A stretch of 64,000 nucleotides of DNA from Oscillospiraceae bacterium (GCA_015067025.1 SVNC01000004.1:1-64000), one strand, 5' to 3'. Shown: positions 50,061 to 59,249, numbered from the stretch's first letter. Program-made: numbers and translations. The notes: generated by a model not told the origin, from the sequence alone.

Positions 50061-50933
50061 CTACAAGTTATAGGATGATACCAGCGTGCCTACCATAAGC
50101 TGCCAACCGTCAACTAAAACGAAAAGCATAATTTTAAAGGGGAGTGATATCATCGCAGGCGGGAGCATCATCATACCCATAGCCATCAGTGTAGATGACA
50201 CTACAAGGTCAATTACAAGGAATGGTATGAATATTAAAAATCCCATCTGGAATGCTCTTTTAAGCTCACTTAAAATAAATGCGGGTATAACCACCTCAAA
50301 GCCAAGCTCATCCTTGTAATTTTCAATGGTTATTTCTCCGTCACCGTATTCCTTACCCGAAAGCTCTAAGAAAAAACGCATATCGTCATTGGTGGTCTGC
50401 TTAAGCATAAAATCCTTAAGCGGCTCGCCCGCCTTTACGATAGCCTCTTCGGTAGTTATCTCTCCCTTTGCATAGGGCTGATAAGCCACCTCGTTTATCT
50501 CAGCGAATACGGGGAACATAATGAATATAGTAAGAAACAGTGCAAGTCCCGTCAGCACCATATTAGGCGGTGTGGACTGAGTCTGCATAGCCGTTCTTAA
50601 AAAGCTGAAGCAGATTATTATTCTGCCGAAGGATGTCATCATTACAAGCAGTGACGGTGCAAGTGACAGGATAGTCACCAGCAGGATAACTTCAAGCGGT
50701 TGCGAACCGTCAACGCCGATAAGATCCTTTATAACCGAAGAATCTTCGATTACCGATTCGGTGCCTGAGATCGTTCCGTCAGGATTTTCCGCCGCAAAAG
50801 CTGTTAAAGAACAGGCAGAAATGACAAGAATTATTGACACCGCTAAAGACACGATAAAGCGGACGAAAATCCGCTTGTTGTCCTGTATTGTCTTTTTTAC
50901 TGCAGATATGTAGGCTACAGAAAGCTTACCCAT
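50061..50933 (-). CDS. fliP: Flagellar export protein FliP
   Basis: FliP forms the core of the export pore with FliQ and FliR. The 290-residue protein has a longer basic N-terminal extension before a signal-like helix (FIVSLAVSIILVISACSLTAFA), then MMTSFGRIIICFSFLRTAMQTQSTPPNMVLTGLALFLT, the FliP signature, and the final VDLVVSSTLMAMGMMMLPPAMISLPFKIMLFVLVDGW. It follows fliO by about 14 bases. Confidence 0.96.
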   Translation of the reverse strand: MGKLSVAYISAVKKTIQDNKRIFVRFIVSLAVSIILVISACSLTAFAAENPDGTISGTESVIEDSSVIKDLIGVDGSQPLEVILLVTILSLAPSLLVMMTSFGRIIICFSFLRTAMQTQSTPPNMVLTGLALFLTIFIMFPVFAEINEVAYQPYAKGEITTEEAIVKAGEPLKDFMLKQTTNDDMRFFLELSGKEYGDGEITIENYKDELGFEVVIPAFILSELKRAFQMGFLIFIPFLVIDLVVSSTLMAMGMMMLPPAMISLPFKIMLFVLVDGWQLMVGTLVSSYNL

Positions 50934-50947
50934 CAGATTTCTACCTT

Positions 50948-51364
50948 TCAGTGCTTTATCTCTTCTTCAGCATCGGCAGGCTTATTTTCCTCGCCTTGCT
51001 TTGCAGAGTCCTTCTTTATTCCTGCATTTTTTGCAAGGGCATCGGTAAAGGCGGCGAAAAATCCGCCCTTTCCTTCTTTGCCCGCATCGGCAGGATAAAG
51101 CTGTTCAAGATATTCCTCTTCAGTCATATCAAGATCAGCTATCTTTTCAATTTTCGCAGAAGTTACTCCAAGCACCATACATTTTCCTGCAACGCTTACT
51201 ACTACAACGGATTTTTCTCCGCCAAGTACAGCCCTGTCAAGAATCTTCAGTCTTTTTCCGCCGCTTGAGAGTACTCCCTTATTTAACTTTCTGAGTGCCC
51301 AGAACAACACGAATACAAGACCGAGTATTCCTATAAGGGCACAGATAAGCTGAAAGTATTCCAT
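50948..51364 (-). CDS. fliO: Flagellar biosynthesis protein FliO
   Basis: FliO helps FliP assemble. The 138-residue protein has one N-terminal helix (LICALIGILGLVFVLFWALRKL), a small beta-rich part with LKILDRAVLGGEKSVVVVSVAGKCMVLGVT, typical of FliO, and an acidic/Lys-rich tail. Its ATG overlaps the cheY stop (TAATG). FliO is poorly conserved, so the call rests on architecture plus position before fliP. Confidence 0.87.
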   Translation of the reverse strand: MEYFQLICALIGILGLVFVLFWALRKLNKGVLSSGGKRLKILDRAVLGGEKSVVVVSVAGKCMVLGVTSAKIEKIADLDMTEEEYLEQLYPADAGKEGKGGFFAAFTDALAKNAGIKKDSAKQGEENKPADAEEEIKH

Positions 51365-51726
51365 TAGTCAAGAATCTTCTTAACAGTCTGTAAGATTCTG
51401 TCTGCCTTGAAAGGCTTTACGATAAAGTCAAGAGCACCGAGCTTGATTGCTTCTACTACCATTGCTTCCTGACCCATCGCACTACACATAACTACCTTTG
51501 CACTGCTGTCCATAGCCTTGATGTCGCGAAGTGCTTCGATACCTGTCTTGTTGGGCATTGTAATATCCATAATTACTAAGTCAGGCTTTTCTGCAAAGTA
51601 GGTGTTGCAGGCAATTTCGCCGTCAGCAGCCTCTAAAATGTTTGTGTAGCCGTTCTTTGTGAGTGTGTCACGAATGAGCATACGCATAAATGCAGCGTCG
51701 TCTACCAGTAAAATCTTCTTGTCCAT
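51364..51726 (-). CDS. cheY: CheY-type response regulator
   Basis: A single receiver domain of 120 residues that, when phosphorylated, binds the switch (FliM/FliY) to change flagellar rotation. The acidic pair is in LLVDDAAFMR, the phospho-acceptor Asp in DLVIMDITMPN, Ser in VVMCSAMG and Lys in FIVKPF. It lies between fliY and fliO, as in Bacillus and clostridia. No CheA kinase gene is in the window. Confidence 0.94.
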   Translation of the reverse strand: MDKKILLVDDAAFMRMLIRDTLTKNGYTNILEAADGEIACNTYFAEKPDLVIMDITMPNKTGIEALRDIKAMDSSAKVVMCSAMGQEAMVVEAIKLGALDFIVKPFKADRILQTVKKILD

Positions 51727-51843
51727 AATGTTTAGTTCCTTTCGTTTTTTGCCGTGTTAGGCAGTTTTGGAAGAAATATATATTGTTTTCTGACCCGCTC
51801 GTCATAAGAGCGTCAGTATATTTCCGTTAGAAATGGGCTTTTT

Positions 51844-53073
51844 TTACTTGCCCTGCTCCTTAGTAAGAGCATCCATAAATTTTGACTTGACTATTTCGGT
51901 AATTCTAACCGCAAAGTTATCGTCAATTACGACTACGTCGCCTCTTGCTATCAGATTGCCGTTTACTATTACGTCTACAGGTGCGCCTGCCTGACGTTCA
52001 AGCTCGATTATAGTACCCTGTGCAAAGTCTAATATATCCTTTATCTTTCTGGTTGTTGAACCGATCTCGACGGATATCTGAAGAGGTACGTTCATCAGAA
52101 GCTTTAAATTATCCTTCTGCTCTGAACCAAGTGCAACATCCATGCTTTCAAACTGAGCAAGCTGTGCGTTCTGGTAATTAACCTGAGGCTGTGCGGGCAT
52201 CGCCTGCATAGGAGGCTGAGCGTACATCATAGGATTAGGATAAGGCGGATAACCGTAAGGCATCTGCTGCATCATATCCGGTGTCGGCATCTGTGGCATT
52301 TGCGGCATTTGTGGCATCTGCGGCATTTGCGGCATTTGCGGCATCTGCTGTTGCATCATATCAGGCGTCGGCATCTGCGGTGTCATATCAGGTGCAGGCG
52401 CCTCAGAAACGGGTGTCGGAGCGGGAGTAGGTGCAGGAGCAGGTTCAGGCTCCGGTTCTTCAAGCATACCGCTCATTGCAAGGAGCTTATTTGCAAGCTC
52501 TGCCGCAAGGTCTACGTCAAGCACCGAAATAAATTCGGATTTTATTACACCGTCAATGGTAAGGTCAAAGTTTACTGCCGCTACCACGGTATCGTCGTCA
52601 AGGTCCTGTAGATCGCCTATTTTTACGTCTGAAAGTATGTAGGGCGTAGGAGTCGAAATGTCAATGTGAGTTCCTAAAAAGTCGGAAAGAGCTGTTGCTG
52701 ACGCACCCATCATCTGATTCATAACCTCAGATACGGCGCTTATATTCAGCTCGTCAAATTCAAAGTCGGGTGAAATTACAGGCGGCATACCCATAAGCTG
52801 ATTTAAAATAAGCTGTACGTCATCCTGTTTTAAGATCATCAGGTTTGAACCTGAAAGGCCCTTTACGTATACGATCTTTACTGCAATCGCAGGTTCAAGT
52901 CGGTCATAGTTCAGTTCGCCTACTCTTACTATGCTTACCTTTGGGGTAGTGATCCACACCTTACAGTTAAGCAGTTCAGATACAGCGGTAGCCGAGCTAC
53001 CCATACTTATATTCATAACCTCGCCGACGGCATCAAGTTGCATATCCGTCAAGATGTTATTTTCGGACATCAT
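51844..53073 (-). CDS. fliY: Flagellar switch protein FliY (CheC-like plus FliN domains)
   Basis: FliY is a switch-complex component that also dephosphorylates CheY-P. The 409-residue protein has an N-terminal FliM-like peptide, a CheC-like domain with DAVGEVMNISMGSSATAV and SAVSEVMNQMMGASATAL, then a Pro/Met/Gln linker with MPQ repeats (about 230-285), and a C-terminal FliN/SpoA domain with LMNVPLQISVEIGSTTRKI and VNGNLIARGDVVVIDDNFAVRI. It lies 7 bases after fliM. Confidence 0.95.
   Translation of the reverse strand: MMSENNILTDMQLDAVGEVMNISMGSSATAVSELLNCKVWITTPKVSIVRVGELNYDRLEPAIAVKIVYVKGLSGSNLMILKQDDVQLILNQLMGMPPVISPDFEFDELNISAVSEVMNQMMGASATALSDFLGTHIDISTPTPYILSDVKIGDLQDLDDDTVVAAVNFDLTIDGVIKSEFISVLDVDLAAELANKLLAMSGMLEEPEPEPAPAPTPAPTPVSEAPAPDMTPQMPTPDMMQQQMPQMPQMPQMPQMPQMPQMPTPDMMQQMPYGYPPYPNPMMYAQPPMQAMPAQPQVNYQNAQLAQFESMDVALGSEQKDNLKLLMNVPLQISVEIGSTTRKIKDILDFAQGTIIELERQAGAPVDVIVNGNLIARGDVVVIDDNFAVRITEIVKSKFMDALTKEQGK
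52286..52348 (-). repeat. Seven 9-base tandem repeats in fliY
   Basis: Plus strand GGCATYTGY repeated seven times encodes MPQ units in the FliY linker. The unit length keeps frame, so copy number could vary by slippage without breaking the gene. Confidence 0.85.
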
Positions 53074-53080
53074 TATTACC

Positions 53081-54073
53081 TCAATTCTTCAGAATGTTGT
53101 CAATCTTAAAAGCTTTTTTGTTATTGAACGTACCAAGCTTACCGTCGAACCAGTAGGTTTCTCCTATCTTCATAGTAGCGTTTGCGGTAATTGGCTTATC
53201 AAGAGGAATTATATCTCCCACCTGAAGTCCGAGTACGTCCTTAAGCTCAAGATTGGTATCAGCAAGTACGGCAGTTACCGTAAGCTCGGTTTCACCGAGT
53301 GTCTTAAGTATAGTTTCCTTACGTTCAGCTTCCTTTGTAGCTGCTGAAACGCGTCTGCCTGATGAGAACTTTGCTGAGAACTTTTTCATTATCTGGTCCA
53401 TCGTCAGTGCCGACATACAGAAAGATACGACCGATTTGGATTCGTTTATCGTAACCTCCATGGCAACGATGATCATTGTTTCATCTGCGTCCGACGCAGA
53501 GATCACACGGGAGTTGGTTTCTATATTAAGCAGCTTCGGATTCGTATCCACATAACCATCCCAGGCATCCTGCAAATGTGATGTAAATCGTTTTATTATA
53601 TTCCGCATTACGTTGATCTCAATTTCCGTGAAATCTCTGTCTGCGTCCTGATAACTGCCTCTGCCTCCGAGCATTCGGTCTATCATCGTAAAGGTCAGAG
53701 AGTTTGAAAGCTGTAATACTGCACTGCTTTCTTCTATATCCTCATCCTTTATACCGATATCTATAATACCCATTATGGTGTAATCCGGCAGGGCGTTGCT
53801 GAATTCAAAATATTTCTGTTCTTCTATACTTGCAAGGCTTACCTTGCAGTAAAGTCTTAAAAGTCCCGTTATATACGAGGAAAGATGTCTGGCGTAGCTC
53901 TCAAAGATTCTTTCGAGTATCTTGATCTGTTCCTTGGTGAACTTTTTCGGTGTACGGAAGTCATATTCCTTGACTTCATTCTTGTCATCCTTGGTATCAA
54001 GCTCTATCTTCTCGCCCGACAGGACGCTGTTTAGCATAGCGTCTATCTGTTCTTGTGTGAGGGTTTCAGCCAA
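53081..54073 (-). CDS. fliM: Flagellar motor switch protein FliM
   Basis: FliM binds CheY-P and forms the C-ring. The 330-residue protein has the N-terminal CheY-binding peptide LTQEQIDAML, the middle CheC-like domain with YDFRTPKKFTKEQIKILERIFESYAR and DRMLGGRG, and a C-terminal SpoA domain with LGETELTVTAVLADTNLELKDVLGLQVGDIIPLDKP. It directly precedes fliY. No fliL gene lies between it and motB. Confidence 0.96.
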   Translation of the reverse strand: MAETLTQEQIDAMLNSVLSGEKIELDTKDDKNEVKEYDFRTPKKFTKEQIKILERIFESYARHLSSYITGLLRLYCKVSLASIEEQKYFEFSNALPDYTIMGIIDIGIKDEDIEESSAVLQLSNSLTFTMIDRMLGGRGSYQDADRDFTEIEINVMRNIIKRFTSHLQDAWDGYVDTNPKLLNIETNSRVISASDADETMIIVAMEVTINESKSVVSFCMSALTMDQIMKKFSAKFSSGRRVSAATKEAERKETILKTLGETELTVTAVLADTNLELKDVLGLQVGDIIPLDKPITANATMKIGETYWFDGKLGTFNNKKAFKIDNILKN

Positions 54074-54142
54074 AAATTCATCCCTCCCTTTCTGATATTG
54101 CTTTTTATATCCGACAGATTTTTCCGTCTGTTTTTGTTTTAT

Positions 54143-55159
54143 TTAGTCTATGCTTTCAGGTGCTGAGGTAAGTATATCGATAGGAATACCTGTGGTAGGC
54201 TTTTGGAATATCGGTCCTGCGTTACCGCTGTCATTACCGTCTCCCGTGCCGTTGCCTTCATACTTGCTTTCAAGGTTGTCGATGATCTGATCTACAACGC
54301 TGTCGTCAACGTCAGGCTTTTCCTTATCGTTTTCATCGTAAGGATCGGAAGGAGCACCGTCAAGTCTGTATTCGTATTTCAGAATATCATCAATTACCGC
54401 CTGAGACGTCATATCCAAATCATCACGGACTATCATCATCTCAACACGTCTGTTCTGTGCTCTGCCTTCGTCAGTGTCGTTATCAGCAATGGGAGAATAA
54501 CACGCCTTACCTTCTACGGTAAATTTGTTACTTTCGACCATCTTGTTGTAATCCGCATACTTTACTACGCTTGAGGCTCTCGCCGCAGACAGATCCCAGT
54601 CATTTACCTCGGATACCGCCATTGCGGTATGTCCTGATACTGAGCAGGATTTTATAAATTCCTTTACAGCTCTGATACCCGGCATTATCTTATTCATTGC
54701 CTGCTTGCCTTCTTCCTTTAATACGGCACTGTTGCCGTCAAAAAGAATGGTGTTGTCAAACCGGATGAATATTCTCGTAGGGGTCTGCTGAATGGTGATA
54801 TACTGGCCGAGATCGCTTTCCTCTACCGTTGTACTGAGATAACTGTAAAGCTGGTTAAAGTTCTGAGGAAGACCTTCGATCTCTTCACTGTTGTTACCGC
54901 TTGATTCAGGGTTCGGAGGAGCTTCTGCATTACCGTTTGACTCGGTAGCGTTATTGTTGGGCTGTTCATCCATTACAAAGGGGTTTATATATGTACCGCT
55001 CGACGTAAAGGACTGATATATGTACTGCCACTTGGTTTCATCTACGGATGAAGCGGAGTAAAGCAATACGAAGAAGCAAAGCAGCAGCGTTACCATGTCC
55101 GCATAGGTATCAAGCCAGTTACCCTTTTCGGGCTCCTTGACTTCTCTTCTTTTAGCCAT
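54143..55159 (-). CDS. motB: Flagellar motor stator protein MotB
   Basis: MotB anchors the stator to peptidoglycan and carries the proton or sodium path. The 338-residue protein has a short N-terminus, one helix with the ion-binding Asp in NWLDTYADMVTLLLCFFVLLYS, a Ser/Asn-rich linker, and a C-terminal OmpA-like domain (about 140-265) with VSGHTAMAVSEVNDWDLSAARASSVVKY and GRAQNRRVEMMI. A long acidic tail follows. It has its own promoter in the gap after motA. Confidence 0.95.
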   Translation of the reverse strand: MAKRREVKEPEKGNWLDTYADMVTLLLCFFVLLYSASSVDETKWQYIYQSFTSSGTYINPFVMDEQPNNNATESNGNAEAPPNPESSGNNSEEIEGLPQNFNQLYSYLSTTVEESDLGQYITIQQTPTRIFIRFDNTILFDGNSAVLKEEGKQAMNKIMPGIRAVKEFIKSCSVSGHTAMAVSEVNDWDLSAARASSVVKYADYNKMVESNKFTVEGKACYSPIADNDTDEGRAQNRRVEMMIVRDDLDMTSQAVIDDILKYEYRLDGAPSDPYDENDKEKPDVDDSVVDQIIDNLESKYEGNGTGDGNDSGNAGPIFQKPTTGIPIDILTSAPESID

Positions 55160-55195
55160 ATTAACGCCTGCCTTTCCGTAAGTGTTTTCTGCCTG

Positions 55196-55216
55196 TTATG
55201 GTGAACGCCACCATAA
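55196..55216 (-). other. Perfect hairpin at the 5' end of the internal motB transcript
   Basis: Eight-base perfect stem TTATGGTG/CACCATAA with a 5-base loop on the minus strand. The predicted transcription start of the internal promoter is near base 55217, so the hairpin would begin at or next to the 5' end of the RNA. Such 5' hairpins can protect transcripts. Confidence 0.65.
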
Positions 55217-55223
55217 CTAATTA

Positions 55224-55252
55224 ATTATAGCACATTTTTGATAAATTTTCAA
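55224..55252 (-). promoter_or_regulatory. Internal promoter upstream of motB
   Basis: Minus strand TTGAAA, 17-base spacer, TATAAT in the gap after motA. It would let motB and downstream genes be transcribed apart from the upstream flagellar genes. Confidence 0.75.
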
Positions 55253-55255
55253 CCA

Positions 55256-56053
55256 TTAATCCTTTTTGGGTGCCGATTTTTTCTTGGTATTCTGAGGGAG
55301 CATAAATTCCAGTTTTTCCTGGATAAGTCTGGGGTTTGAACCTGCCGCGATAGCAAGCACTCCCTCTTCGATTATCTGCATACATAAAAGCTCGTCATCG
55401 TGAGTGTTCTTGAGTGCACTCGCAATAGGAGCAAAGATTACGTTTGAGAAGAGTGAACCGTAGAAGGTAGTGATAAGTGCAACCGCCATACCGCCTGAAA
55501 GGTCGCTGGAGTCTGTACCCATACCACGGAGCATGTTTACAAGGCCTACAAGCGTACCTAACATACCGAAGGCAGGGAATACAGAAACGCCCTTTTCATA
55601 AAAGGCTCTGCCCGCTTCGTGTCTGGTACACATAAAGTCAATGGCGTCATCCAGCATCTGTCTTACCTTATCAGGATCATTAGCGTCGACGATAAGCATT
55701 AAGCTTTCCTTCATAAAGGGGTCGTTACATTTGTTTGCACTGTCTTCGAGGGCGATAAGACCCTTACTACGTGCAATCTTTGCAAATTCAACGATCTGCT
55801 CTATGTAAGCTTCGGGCTTGAATTTCTTGGGGAATAACGCAATTTTCAGCGTCTTTGGTATACCCGCCAAGTATGAAAGGGGGAACGAGCCGATAAGACA
55901 GCCTATAGTACCACCGATCGTAATAGCCAGTGACGGAACGTCGATAAACCATCCGATCTGACCGCCCTGAAATATACCGTAAATAACCAGACCGAAGGAT
56001 ATTACCCATCCGACGATAATTGTAATATTCAAAATAAAGTCCTCCTGACGCAA
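55256..56053 (-). CDS. motA: Flagellar motor stator protein MotA
   Basis: MotA forms the ion-channel ring around MotB. The 265-residue protein has four helices, the family segments PSLAITIGGTIGCLIGSFP near the N-terminus and FPAFGMLGTLVGLVNMLRGMGTDSSDLSGGMAVALITTFYGS near residue 160, and a charged cytosolic loop between helices 2 and 3. It lies between flbD and motB. Confidence 0.96.
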   Translation of the reverse strand: MRQEDFILNITIIVGWVISFGLVIYGIFQGGQIGWFIDVPSLAITIGGTIGCLIGSFPLSYLAGIPKTLKIALFPKKFKPEAYIEQIVEFAKIARSKGLIALEDSANKCNDPFMKESLMLIVDANDPDKVRQMLDDAIDFMCTRHEAGRAFYEKGVSVFPAFGMLGTLVGLVNMLRGMGTDSSDLSGGMAVALITTFYGSLFSNVIFAPIASALKNTHDDELLCMQIIEEGVLAIAAGSNPRLIQEKLEFMLPQNTKKKSAPKKD

Positions 56054-56108
56054 GGAGCATCCTTGCCGTATTTGTGTATCTTAACAGCCGGAGCTGTTGA
56101 TTTCTCAT

Positions 56109-56309
56109 TTAATCTCTGTCAAGCCTTGTACGCTTTAACGAACGCTTGTACTCCTTTATAAGCGTTAATATTTCATCCATACTTTCCTCTACGATATAGG
56201 AGTGACCGTTTTCCATAAGAATGACTGTGTCAGGATTTTCAGTCACAAGCTCTATCATATCGCAGTTTATCATTATCTTTTCGCCGCTGAGTTTGTTTAA
56301 AAAAATCAT
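56109..56309 (-). CDS. flbD: FlbD family flagellar protein
   Basis: FlbD is a small protein usually placed between flgE and motA in Firmicutes; its function is not settled. The 66-residue product (MIFLNKLSGEKIMINCDMIE..) has the family length and the ITLxNG-like opening. I chose the internal Met at 56309, which gives the family N-terminus; GAGGGG and AAAGGA lie upstream. It is preceded by a pair of competing hairpins. Confidence 0.88.
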   Translation of the reverse strand: MIFLNKLSGEKIMINCDMIELVTENPDTVILMENGHSYIVEESMDEILTLIKEYKRSLKRTRLDRD

Positions 56310-56350
56310 ATTCCCCTCAATTCCTTTCATTTTTAAACATCTTTATTAAA

Positions 56351-56380
56351 GGGGGTTTTACCCCCGACTTTCATCGGGGG
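56351..56380 (-). other. Competing hairpins between flgE and flbD
   Basis: On the minus strand CCCCCGA tgaaag TCGGGGG is followed by TAAAA and CCCCC. The GGGGG run can pair with either C run, giving two mutually exclusive stems, the second ending in CCCCCTTTAATAAAG. It lies between the hook gene stop and flbD and may act as a partial terminator or RNA switch, though it may also be a simple processing site. Confidence 0.6.
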
Positions 56381-56396
56381 AAATCCCTTAAATCAA

Positions 56397-57965
56397 TTAT
56401 CTCTTGAGGTTTACTATTTCTTCAAGCATCGTATCTGATGTTGTGATAATTCTTGAGTTAGCCTGGAAACCTCTCTGTGTGATGATCATATCGGAAAATT
56501 CCTGAGATAAGTCAACGTTTGACATTTCAAGAGCACCCGATACGATGGATGCAGAGCCGTTTTCGCCTGCAATGTTGAGGTGAGGTTCACCTGATGAAAG
56601 TGTTTCTCTCCAGTAGGAGCTGCCGACCTGCTCAAGACCATTGGGGTTTTCAAAGGTTACGATGTCAATTCTGCCCAGCATAATGATGCCGTGTACAGCG
56701 TGTACACCGTATACTGTACCATCTTCGTTGATATATACGCTGTCGAGATCCTTTACAGTCTGTTCAGCCTGTACACGACCGTCAGTCAGCTTGATATTTC
56801 CTAAAAGCTCTACCATATCAGAGTAGAAGTTGTTAGAACCGCCTGTAAGACCAACCTTGCCGTTTACTTCGAGGAAGTCACCGGGAAGTGCAGATGCAAC
56901 ATCATCCCAGTCGTCGCTTTCAACTGTGAGCTGGTACTTTTCATTGTCGCCTGCCGCCTTGTTTACAGCCGCCTGGATATCTGCAAGTGTTGCACCGTCA
57001 CATACGCTGATCGTAAGACCGTTGTCGTTCCACTTCGCAACTGTTTCGTCTGCATTCTTAGCGTATCTTAACGTGATCGTGAAGTTATTTGCATAATCAC
57101 CGGGGAGTGTTGTTGTAAACGTGAGGTTAGCCTCGTCTGTTCCGTTGGAAACTGTCATTGTGTTGCTTGCAACTGTTGCAGGAACTTCATCTGCAGGGGG
57201 AATAGTTTCCAGTTCAAAGGAGAGAGGGAGTACGCCGGGGATATCAACACCGCCGTTTTCACAAGCTCTTGTGATAGCGTCTTCTACTTCTTCTGCTGTT
57301 GTATATTCATTGTTCTTGTTAAGCTGAACGATAAGCTTTGAACCGCTTAAGTATGCGTAATCGCTGTCGCCTACGATAAAGCCTACGGACATATTTCCGT
57401 CAGGTGTAGCCGTTGCAGCGGAAACTGACAGAGGGTATGTACTGCCGTTGTAGTTGATATCCTTTGAGTAGCTTGCTTCATTATCAAGTACTTCAGGAAC
57501 TACGAACGTAATTCTGTTGGAGGAAGCTTCTACGCCTGTAGCGTCACCGCTTACACCGAGTACCATATTACCGTTGGAGTCAACAAGATTACCTGCGCTG
57601 TCTACGCTGAAAACGCCTGCTCTTGTGTAGAAGATGCTGCCCGCTTCGTCCATAACCTGGAAGAAGCCGTCGCCTGAAAGCGCACAATCATATACGCTGT
57701 CGGAATATGTAAAGCCTGACTGACCCATGATCTGTCCGATAGCACCAAGCTTAGTACCATAACCTACCTGAGAGGGGTTTACACCGCCCTGTACTGCAGA
57801 ACCTGCAGAACCGTTCTTCTTTGTCTGATAGTATACTTCCTGGAATGTTGTAACGCTTGTCTTAAAACCTGTTGTGTTTACGTTAGCAATGTTGTTACCT
57901 ATAACGTCCATCTTCTGCTGATGGGTCTTTAAACCTGACACGCCTGAAAATAATGATCTTACCAT
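56397..57965 (-). CDS. flgE: Flagellar hook protein FlgE
   Basis: FlgE polymerises into the hook. The 522-residue protein has the N-terminal rod motif (SGLKTHQQKMDVIGNNIANVNTTGFKTS), conserved GYGTKLGAIGQIMGQSGF, a central variable Ca- and surface-domain region (about 150-400), and the C-terminal coiled segment GALEMSNVDLSQEFSDMIITQRGFQANSRIITTSDTMLEEIVNL. I chose ATG 57965 because AAAGGA lies 7 bases upstream. It is followed by the hairpin pair. Confidence 0.95.
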   Translation of the reverse strand: MVRSLFSGVSGLKTHQQKMDVIGNNIANVNTTGFKTSVTTFQEVYYQTKKNGSAGSAVQGGVNPSQVGYGTKLGAIGQIMGQSGFTYSDSVYDCALSGDGFFQVMDEAGSIFYTRAGVFSVDSAGNLVDSNGNMVLGVSGDATGVEASSNRITFVVPEVLDNEASYSKDINYNGSTYPLSVSAATATPDGNMSVGFIVGDSDYAYLSGSKLIVQLNKNNEYTTAEEVEDAITRACENGGVDIPGVLPLSFELETIPPADEVPATVASNTMTVSNGTDEANLTFTTTLPGDYANNFTITLRYAKNADETVAKWNDNGLTISVCDGATLADIQAAVNKAAGDNEKYQLTVESDDWDDVASALPGDFLEVNGKVGLTGGSNNFYSDMVELLGNIKLTDGRVQAEQTVKDLDSVYINEDGTVYGVHAVHGIIMLGRIDIVTFENPNGLEQVGSSYWRETLSSGEPHLNIAGENGSASIVSGALEMSNVDLSQEFSDMIITQRGFQANSRIITTSDTMLEEIVNLKR

Positions 57966-58090
57966 AATAAATTCCTTTCTCAAATACAAATGAATTGATC
58001 GTTTTTTCTTCCATGTGTATTTTCACGTGTCAACCGATCTTTCCGCTTATCAGTCGGTCAAAGCGGATAATACTTCCTTTCGGTCCGGTA

Positions 58091-58495
58091 TTACATAATT
58101 ACGGTTGAATCTATATTCGTGAAAATGTTTCCTTTTAAGTCCTCCTGGGACATCGTTGTGATTACAGTGTTGTTCTTTACACTCACCACAAAAGCAGTGG
58201 AATCAACAAGTACAAGGGTCTCGTTACTGCCTTTTTCTGCAGCTATCTCAATTCCCTTATTAAGTCTTTCCAGCATATCCGAATCGAGTATCTCGATGTT
58301 TCTGCTTTCAATACGCTTCACTGCGTGCTTTGAAAAGCCAACTGCGGAATTTCTTGCTTCAAGCTCTGTCTTAAGAGCCTCAGCAAAGGACTGACCGCCT
58401 TCTACGGAACCGTTCGCATTCCCTGCTTTAACGGTAGAGCCGACACTGCCTGTCGTAATCTGCAGATTACGTAGCTTCAGTTCATTTATCAGCAT
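58091..58495 (-). CDS. Flagellar operon protein (TIGR02530-like)
   Basis: A 134-residue protein matching the conserved flagellar operon family found between flgD and flgE. The typical stretch is FSKHAVKRIESRNIEI near residue 54, followed by LVLVDSTAFVVSVKNNTVITTM. Its function is not established; a hook-assembly role is supposed from its position. The start is 24 bases after the flgD stop. Confidence 0.85.
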   Translation of the reverse strand: MLINELKLRNLQITTGSVGSTVKAGNANGSVEGGQSFAEALKTELEARNSAVGFSKHAVKRIESRNIEILDSDMLERLNKGIEIAAEKGSNETLVLVDSTAFVVSVKNNTVITTMSQEDLKGNIFTNIDSTVIM

Positions 58496-58519
58496 TTCGT
58501 TTACCGCTTTCCGTGTGAC

Positions 58520-59218
58520 TTAATTTCCGTCGATTATATCCATTATCTGCTGTAACTGTTCTTCATCGCTGTCGCCTGTTACCGTATCCTTAACATTAAG
58601 GTCAGGGTCTGCAACGTAAAGAATTTCAGATACCGAATAGATATAGCCGTTTATAACAATCTTTGCATCACCGTCATCTGCTATTTCTGCAGAATCAACT
58701 ATGCCGTGGTCGTAGTAGTACTTACCGTCTTCGCCAAGCACCTTGACTGTTACTTCCTTACCGATAAAGGAGGATGCCGTCTTGATGTCTGTAAGCTCTT
58801 TTTCAGGTTCAGGCTCGCTTACGCCTCTGATTCCTGATACTTCGTACATTTCACCGTCAACGATGACCTTAACGTCACTTCCGCTGATGTTTACGCCTGT
58901 GCATAAACCTTTTTTAAGCGTTCCGTCTTCGTTCTGTGAATTTACCGTTACCATCTTGCCTACAAGGTTTGACGCGTAATTCGACATACTGTACTTAAGA
59001 TTGTCCTGCTGTGACTGCAGTGCCGTAAACTGTGCCATCTGTGATACGAACTCGGTGTTTGACATAGGCTCTAATGGGTCCTGATTGCTCATTTCCGCCA
59101 TTAAAAGACTGAAGAAGGTCTCGGTATTTATCATATCGTTGCCCTTTGTCTTGTCAAACAGATGTGCGTATTTTTCGTGGTTGTTCTGCACTGTCTGCAT
59201 GCTTGAAATTTCAGCCAT
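58520..59218 (-). CDS. flgD: Flagellar hook capping protein FlgD
   Basis: FlgD caps the growing hook and directs FlgE insertion. The 232-residue protein has the conserved N-terminal part DTFFSLLMAEMSNQDPLEPMSNTEFVSQMAQFTALQSQ (here TETFFSLLMAEM..), followed by two small beta domains with MVTVNSQNEDGTLKKG and GKEVTVKVLGEDGKYYYDHG, and an acidic C-terminus. It lies between fliK and the operon protein. Confidence 0.95.
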   Translation of the reverse strand: MAEISSMQTVQNNHEKYAHLFDKTKGNDMINTETFFSLLMAEMSNQDPLEPMSNTEFVSQMAQFTALQSQQDNLKYSMSNYASNLVGKMVTVNSQNEDGTLKKGLCTGVNISGSDVKVIVDGEMYEVSGIRGVSEPEPEKELTDIKTASSFIGKEVTVKVLGEDGKYYYDHGIVDSAEIADDGDAKIVINGYIYSVSEILYVADPDLNVKDTVTGDSDEEQLQQIMDIIDGN

Positions 59219-59249
59219 TACTTTCTCCTTTCATAATTTTTACGGGAAA

